Source: Tetragonia tetragonoides (taxonomy: Eukaryota; Streptophyta; Magnoliopsida; Caryophyllales; Aizoaceae). Taken from it: a DNA stretch of 64,000 nt. Numbering within the stretch: the stretch's first letter is position 1; each line of letters begins with the position of its first letter. The DNA lies in assembly GCA_038025085.1 (NCBI GenBank), contig CM076142.1, forward strand, positions 9,708,501-9,772,500, written 5' to 3'. The notes under the pieces were generated by a model that was given only the letters and a program-made list of their open reading frames with translations, was not told where the DNA came from and made no database searches. A program made the translations under genes and the position numbers. Shown here in pieces: positions 57,524 through 64,000 of this stretch.

Positions 57524-60500
57524 ATGGAAAGGTGAGTGCCTTTGACAGCATCTGATTTTCTCCATCCATGCTTTCATCATACATTAAATGGTTTCAAGCT
57601 CTCTTAATCCAACTTTCTGATTTGCTTGATGCATCCATGTTGGATTTTTAGCTGACACCTAAATGGACATTAGTGCTTGGGTGTTCCGCTTTAAATATGA
57701 CACTTCCTTTGTTCTGCTATGATTGTCATAGTTGACCTTTTGGAATAAGACTTACAAATCTTTTGGCAATAAAGTTCCTACATTTGTAACCCAAAAAAAC
57801 GAAGTAGAAAGTTTAATCTATGCTTTTGAAATTAAAAAAAAAGAGAAGATAAATTCAAACATGCATATCGGAGGTCTGCAATGACAATCGTAATAGGACA
57901 GAGTGAATACCAACCTCCCCCCTCCCCCCACACCAAACCAAAAAAGAAGAGGAAGTCTATATATTGGTATGTCAGACTGTTCCAACAAGTCCAATTTTTC
58001 TGGCGAGTTCTGTGACATAAGTTTTGGAACAGAGAAAATCAAAGGGCTGGAATTGAGTAAAAACTGGAAGAAAACTGCTGACTACTTGATATTCTCCACT
58101 TATAATCAGTTGTTTGTCCTTCTGTGCAGATATAAACTCTTGAAGGAACTTGGAGACGGAACTTGTGGAACTGTATATAAAGCGATCAATATGGAGACAT
58201 ATGAGACTGTAAGGAAGTTGTTGAATTTTGTTACCATAGTTGTCAGTTTCTACGTGTCACATATGGGGCAGGAGAAATCCATTAGTTTTGTGTCTTCTAA
58301 ATATGCTGCTAGAGAGTGTCCCTGTTTTTGTTTTTTTGAAAGAGTATGCCTTGCAAGCTTATACAATCTCCTTTTGAAAGCTTGAATAATTGCTTAACAG
58401 TTTAATCAATTTATCAGTTAAAGATCAGGTTACTGATGCCATCTCAAGTTTTGATGGAATTTTTTGATGATATCTCACACCTTTGATTAATTAAAAAATT
58501 TAGTTCATTATCTGACTCTTATGATAATTACTTATGCAGACTATCCTTTAATTCATTCTTTGTTATCTACTAAGTGTCTAGCAAATATATACCCTCCATA
58601 AAAATTGGAACTGGGAAACCTTGTGTTCCTCTAACTCTTAAACGTAGCTCAAGAAATTGTATGGTTGATTGTTTGGCATTATACTGTCGAGCGTCGAGTG
58701 GTGCACACTATAAACCCATCTGTTTTTTTTGTGAACAATTTTCTTTTACTTTTAATTTAGTTATGTAACATTTGGAGCTTCTATGCGTCTCCACATCTCG
58801 CTGCTGCTTTCTGGATCTTTAAAAGTATTTATAGCTTTGACGTGGTTTCATCAGACTAGATCAGCTGACTGATATTTGTTCACAGGTTGCTGTCAAGAAA
58901 ATGAAGAGGAAATTCTACTTCTGGGATGAATGTGTGAATTTGAGAGAAGTGAAGGTAGTTGATGTTATGTTTAGTGCGGGCTTTGTTTGTACCCAAATGT
59001 ATGTTCATGCAAGACTGATTAGCTATCTTACTTTGTTTTCTTCAGTCTCTCCGTAGATTGAGTCATCCCAACATCATAAAGCTGAAAGAAGTTGTGAGAG
59101 AAAATAATGAGCTATTCTTCATATTTGAATATATGGTGAGGATTTGTGATTCTATATCACCGATCAGCTTAGGTAGCTTTTTATTAATTATATGTTTATA
59201 GAAAATCTTGATCTCAAGAAAAAAATTGTTTTGGGGGAACCCTGTAGGAACATAACCTGTATCAAACAATGAAGGAGCGGCAAAGACCATTTTTGGAAGA
59301 AGAGATAAGAAACTTTTTAACTCAGGTTCTTCAAGGGCTTGCACACATGCATAGGAACGGATACTTTCATCGGGATCTCAAACCTGGTATGAAGTTTGGT
59401 TGTTTCCTTAGTGATATAACAGTATATTTTTTTCAATTTGGCCTATTCATTACATATTCCGTTTTTCCACGTTTCTTATAATATTCTTTTGGTTTTTGTC
59501 CTTCATAGAGAATCTGCTGGTGACAACTGATGTCATCAAAATAGCTGACTTTGGACTTGCAAGAGAACTTTCATCAAGTCCTCCTTATACTGATTACGTT
59601 TCTACACGCTGGTGAGTTCTTTGTCACTCCCCCTTTATCTATGTGGACACATGCGCGTGCATGAAGGCCTCCAGTTCTACATCGCATGAGATTTCTAATG
59701 CGTGCTCGCGTTTGTCTATGCATTTAAGTTGTGTATATCATCTCATAGCTTTGGATGGTTCTTGCTAGGTATCGGGCCCCAGAAGTTCTGTTACAGTCTT
59801 CCTCTTATACACCTGCAATTGGTATGTCATCTTTCTGTTTCACCGTCCCCCGTCTTCAGTCTCTATACAATGCATCCATCATCATCATAAAAAATAACCA
59901 AAAAAAAAAAAAAAAAACCTACAACATCAAGTGTAGAATACACTCCTCAATTATGTGGTGAGTGTGAATCACCATGGCACTCCGATGTTAGTAAATGGTA
60001 ACTATGAAGAACTATTCAAATCTCCTAATTTAAAATCTTGTAATTTCAGCACTGGAACTCAACTTCTGTGAGATTGAGTTCCTTTTGTGTAATTTGTTTT
60101 TTTATATTATATATGTATATATGTATGTATGCATTTGTCATTAAATCTTAGCAAAAGCTCTTAGCTGCTTCCCTTTGCATGAATGCACACTGAACTGTTG
60201 CCTTACTTCAGTAAAATTGAACGAATGGTGATTTCTATCTATTAGGTCTATGTTTATTGGTTCATTTCCTTGTAAGGTGCTAATGAATGGATATTGTTGC
60301 AGATATGTGGGCTGTTGGTGCAATACTTGCGGAACTTTTCACGTCGTGTCCAATTTTTCCTGGAGCAAGGTAATGTTTGACTTAATCCTAATATACTATG
60401 TCCTGACAGCCATGGAATTTGGTTTAGAGCTTTTTCACTCCTACTGGTTTCTGTTTGGGCATATGAGTTGCAAAATTATCTTTGCTGTTGAAGAAACTAA

Positions 60501-63500
60501 TTACTGGTTCCCCTTTCTGTTAATTATCTACTTGTATGAGGATTGTCTTGTGCATACTATTTTTTTAGTTTGCAAGATAGATGCCTTGCCTTTAACAGCT
60601 ACAAAGATTATGTTTACAAGGGATGTCATTGATAAAATCTGGTTCCCTCCTGTCATATAAAAATTTGGTTTGTAGTTATCAGGCAATAATGAGATGCATC
60701 ATGCCATTACACTTGCATCTTGTTTGGATTAAAAATTGATCAGATTTTAATCATTTTATCCTTTGCATTTTATGATTATTTATTGCAGTAGCTGATTGTT
60801 TGCTAATGTATGTTGCTTTCGATGAGCAGTGAAACAGATCAACTGTACAAAATATGCTGTGTCCTTGGTGCGCCAGACTGGATTGCTTTTCCTGAAGCTA
60901 AGAACATCACACAGTTAATCAATATAAGTTACTCAGAGGTGAGATATGTGTGATGACTTATTACTTTTTCATTTGAAGTTGTATTTTGTGGTTTTGCCCC
61001 ATTGATTTTTCCTGACATCTTTTGAATTTTTTGTGTTTTCAGATGTTGCCTGCCAATCTGTCAGAAATCATCCCAAATGCTAGCTGGGAGGCTATTGATC
61101 TCATCAGTGTATGTAAACATATATATCACTGGCATGTGCGTTTCATTTTTTGGTTATTTGACCTTGTTTCTATTAAAATTTTGCTCATGTTATGAAAACT
61201 TGGTGTTTTGCTTGATTCAACAGAGACTTTGCTCTTGGGATCCACTCAAGAGGCCAACTGCAGAACAGGCACTGCAGCATCCATTCTTCCATGTATGTGT
61301 ATTGAATTAGTAAGAGCTTTCCTCGCTATTAATATGTTACCTTCCCTAACATTATCAACTGACAGGTTAGTACATGGGTCCCACGTCCAATTAATGACAC
61401 CCTCCAGCATAAGCCAACGAGCATAGGTAAGAATTGCGATCACCTTTCTTTATACATCTATCCTGCCTCTAAAATGGTTCCTTTCAATAACTTTTAATCA
61501 ACCTTCTTTTCAACAGGAACAAAACCAAACCTTGAACTGAACTTGTGGGACTTTGATAGCAAGTCAGATGATTGTTTCCTTGGTTTGACATTGGCTGTGA
61601 ACCCCAGCGTTTCTAATTTGGGTTAGACTTCTATGCCTTCCTCAAGAAATTGTGTTTCTGGTCATGATTGTAGACTCTGAGATATCATATGTCTCGTTCG
61701 ATGCTTCTTGACAACTATTGGGTACCTTTAGACCCAAAAGCAGCTGCGTTGACAAGTGAAAAGAATTGAGACGCATGCCAATCAATATTTGTTGGGATAA
61801 TGTCCCAATTATGTGTGAGTTACCACAATTAATGAGAAGAACAATTAAGTGAGGAAGAAAGGAAAAAAACGAAGAAAACGGAAAGATGGAAAACTGCCAA
61901 ATCAATGTAAAGTTTGGAGTTTTGTGACCGTGAGAACTTCATGTGTAATGATACCATTTGATGTTATGGATATAAAAGGGCATTCAAGTTCAAGTAGCAG
62001 TTTCCGGAGTTCAGGAGTTACAGCATTAAACTCTACATTTGTTTGAACGTGTTTAACTCTCTAGAAAGAGTCTAAAGAGTCCTCTATAAATAGAGGTGTA
62101 AGTTTTGTGTAGTGAATAGGACATCCGATATCCCATATTCCACAATGTAGACACATGTAGTGTGTAAGGAGAGTGGGTGGCTATTCCTTGTAGTCCTTGA
62201 GTGGAGGGAGTCCTCGGGCTTGTAGGATAGTCCAAACACGGGGTGTGAGATATGTCGGATCGAGTGGATCCTAATTAGGGGGAGATGTAATCCACCTAAT
62301 TAGATGAGTGTGTGTTGTGTAACCATTCCTTGTAATCTTGAGTGTGGGTCTCGGCTTTGTAGGGTGGTTTACATTATAGATGAGGGTTTGCAGGTTTGTC
62401 CATCCAAAACTTGTATGTGGGAGGGTTTGCAAGTTTACCGTGCAAAACTTGTACTTATGTTGAGTTAGTGGATGTTACCCTATGAGAGGGTCGTGGACGT
62501 AGGCCGAAGAGGCTGAACCACGTTAAAAACATTGTGTCTATTTTATCTTTTATGTTGTGTTTTATTGCTCTACATATACGCTGCACAAATTTCCCCAACA
62601 ATATTGTACAATGTACATCACTTTTGATTGTTGCTTAATGGTTGGATTGGCTTATAAATGCACCGATGGTTGTTTGTTTTCAGCAGCTTTAAGCTTTATT
62701 TTTTTTGCCTGTGGGTTGTTTTACCTTCCAATACCCATAATTACCTGGTTAAAGACTGCTTTCTGTACAACTTCACAAATGGATAAGTACGGGTGACATA
62801 TCTAGCTGGTTGACCATCAACGTTTCATATGATTCCGTTCTCCTGTTATTATTATCTTAATGTTAGGTGGTAAAATGTTATTGCTTGATGATTATCTAGA
62901 TTTGAGGTATAATATTGTGAAGTTGCGGCACTCAATCTTCGAATTATATTTTATCTAAATTATCTGTTTTTGTATGTGTTTGTCAGTTTGTGCTTTGTGG
63001 TCCCTGTGTTTGAATACTAAATTTGTTATGTAATTGCTTAATGCAGATATGAGACCTAGTGTATCTCGAAGCACAGGACAGGTTAGTTTTAGGGATATGA
63101 TTAAGCTGTTTGTGCTTAACAGAGTGTTTGCCAGTTGTATATTTGGCCTAAAATAATCTACTTTCTGCATAACCCTAACGGTTACAAACTTGACTTTGCA
63201 GGATATATTGTTCTGCTCTGGTTTCCCGGATCACCCTGAGCAGTCAGGTAATTTCTCAATTGTTCAAAAAATGGAATATATGAAAAATTAAGACACGTCT
63301 CAAATAATCATTCATCTCATTTCAGCATGATTCAAAGTTGAAGAAAAATGTTGGGAGGAAAGAATCTAATGTTGGTATGATTGGGAAGTGAACACTTATA
63401 CTGGCTCTTGTAGCTGACTTTCCAGGTCCAATCGTAATAGGATACAAGAGATCAACACTATTTTGGGGGGATTAGAACCGAAACTTTCCATAGAGATTGT

Positions 63501-63991
63501 ATGTGTAGAAGTTAGAAAATCGTCTTTTGGGATTTATTACTACATGACAAATGACGAATCTCTTTCTTCCAGTTTTCTGGTCGCTTTTCTCACCTAGCCG
63601 AAATGGGATGACTCCTCCCGTCGAATCATCCTTGTCTCTTTCATTCAGGTGAGTTCATGGCAACTTGTCATTTACCTTCCCCGTGAAATTTTGATGTATA
63701 ACATGATCCCCATAGCAGTGTATGTGATTTGATCAGTATATGTTGCTGATCCTATTGTAACTGTAATCTGATACGTTACATGTTTAATTTTCTTTAAGTT
63801 TCGTAACTTTCTTACCTTATTCATGTTTGATTTGTACTGACAGCAATCTCCCTTGTAGCAGTTCACTTACGCACCCGTCTATGGGAGTTCCACATTCAGG
63901 AGGATTCGGCCTCTCCTCATTGCAGCCGGGTATTTTAGATGGCCCGTTACTAGCGATGTCAACCCCCCTCCAACAGGGTCATTACATCTGA
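57524..63991 (+). CDS. MHK: MAK-type Ser/Thr protein kinase MHK
   Basis: 17 coding exons: 57524-57531, 58130-58208, 58886-58954, 59046-59135, 59248-59386, 59509-59611, 59769-59821, 60303-60369, 60830-60938, 61043-61108, 61224-61292, 61366-61426, 61517-61621, 63047-63081, 63202-63247, 63573-63648 and 63844-63991. Phases all agree and give 440 residues. The first exon is just ATGGAAAG, giving MERYKLL. CMGC kinase landmarks: GDGTCG (11-16), VAVKK (K33), HRDLKP (123-128), DFG (142-144), activation loop TDY (156-158), YRAPE, and DMWAVG. The activation motif TDY (Arabidopsis MHK has TEY, from memory) and the tail NLELNLWDF...CFLGLTLAV identify the plant MHK group, relatives of animal MAK/ICK/RCK kinases. 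Substrates in plants are unknown to me. The stop is TGA at 63989-63991, close to the window end. A solo LTR sits in intron 13 without breaking the frame. Confidence 0.93.
61790..62600 (+). mobile_element. Solo LTR in MHK intron 13
   Basis: Starts TGTTGGGATAATGTCCC and ends TTCCCCAACA, flanked by a perfect 5-bp duplication, ATATT (61785-61789, 62601-62605). It contains cctctataaatagaggtg, a TATA-like promoter. No internal region remains. 811 bp, a different family from the LTR at 27198-27974 but with the same terminal CAACA. Confidence 0.92.
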
Positions 63992-64000
63992 GTGACTCAA

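Noticed and set aside
59880..59925. A-tract in kinase intron 7 as a micro-insertion
   Set aside because: The flanks (catcatcat and cctacaacatc) are not a direct repeat.
60250..60660. 136-codon frame overlapping kinase exon 8
   Set aside because: It reads across an exon and its intron in another frame; the GT-AG exon model with matching phases explains the DNA.

Overview
The window is plant nuclear DNA, almost certainly from a eudicot: AT-rich sequence, GT-AG introns, plant-specific gene families and many plant transposable elements. I cannot name the species. Caryophyllales is only an impression.

Layout. Positions 1-1067 and 30088-31138 are two inverted copies of one RALF-like peptide locus, and each copy has decayed differently. 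Positions about 2030-5305 (copy A) and 13440-15830 (copy B) are a direct segmental duplication carrying the 5' part of a ubiquitin C-terminal hydrolase gene. Copy B belongs to the complete gene, which ends at 20836. Copy A is a fragment whose start codon is GTG. Between the copies lie a broken zf-HIT/DEAD-box helicase (RH41 type, 5426-8232) and a broken SKIP/SNW-like gene (10509-11714). A DUF760 chloroplast gene (22361-28084) has an in-frame stop and a solo LTR in its last exon. After the inverted RALF copy come two monomers of a 313-bp tandem repeat, a small hydrophobic-protein gene (34226-34678) and a Helitron with a Stowaway-like element nested in it (36393-39071).

The last 24 kb is the healthiest part. 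It holds three tandem four-exon genes of the chloroplast-envelope quinone oxidoreductase homologue type (39547-53459), a relic of a fourth, and a 17-exon MAK-type kinase of the plant MHK type (57524-63991). From memory, CEQORH and MHK are also neighbours in Arabidopsis (At4g13010/At4g13020), so this looks like conserved microsynteny.

The intergenic and intronic DNA records many insertions with readable target-site duplications (TSDs): solo LTRs, SINEs, a long-TIR Mutator-like element, Tourist- and Stowaway-like MITEs, and Helitrons. The most unusual signal is a recurring class of micro-insertions. Each is 6-17 unique bases plus an A-tail, flanked by exact 12-18-bp direct repeats, as expected for extreme 5' truncation during target-primed reverse transcription. 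One has an empty site in the paralogous segment inside this window. All exon boundaries, motif calls and homologies were read by eye. No search was run.
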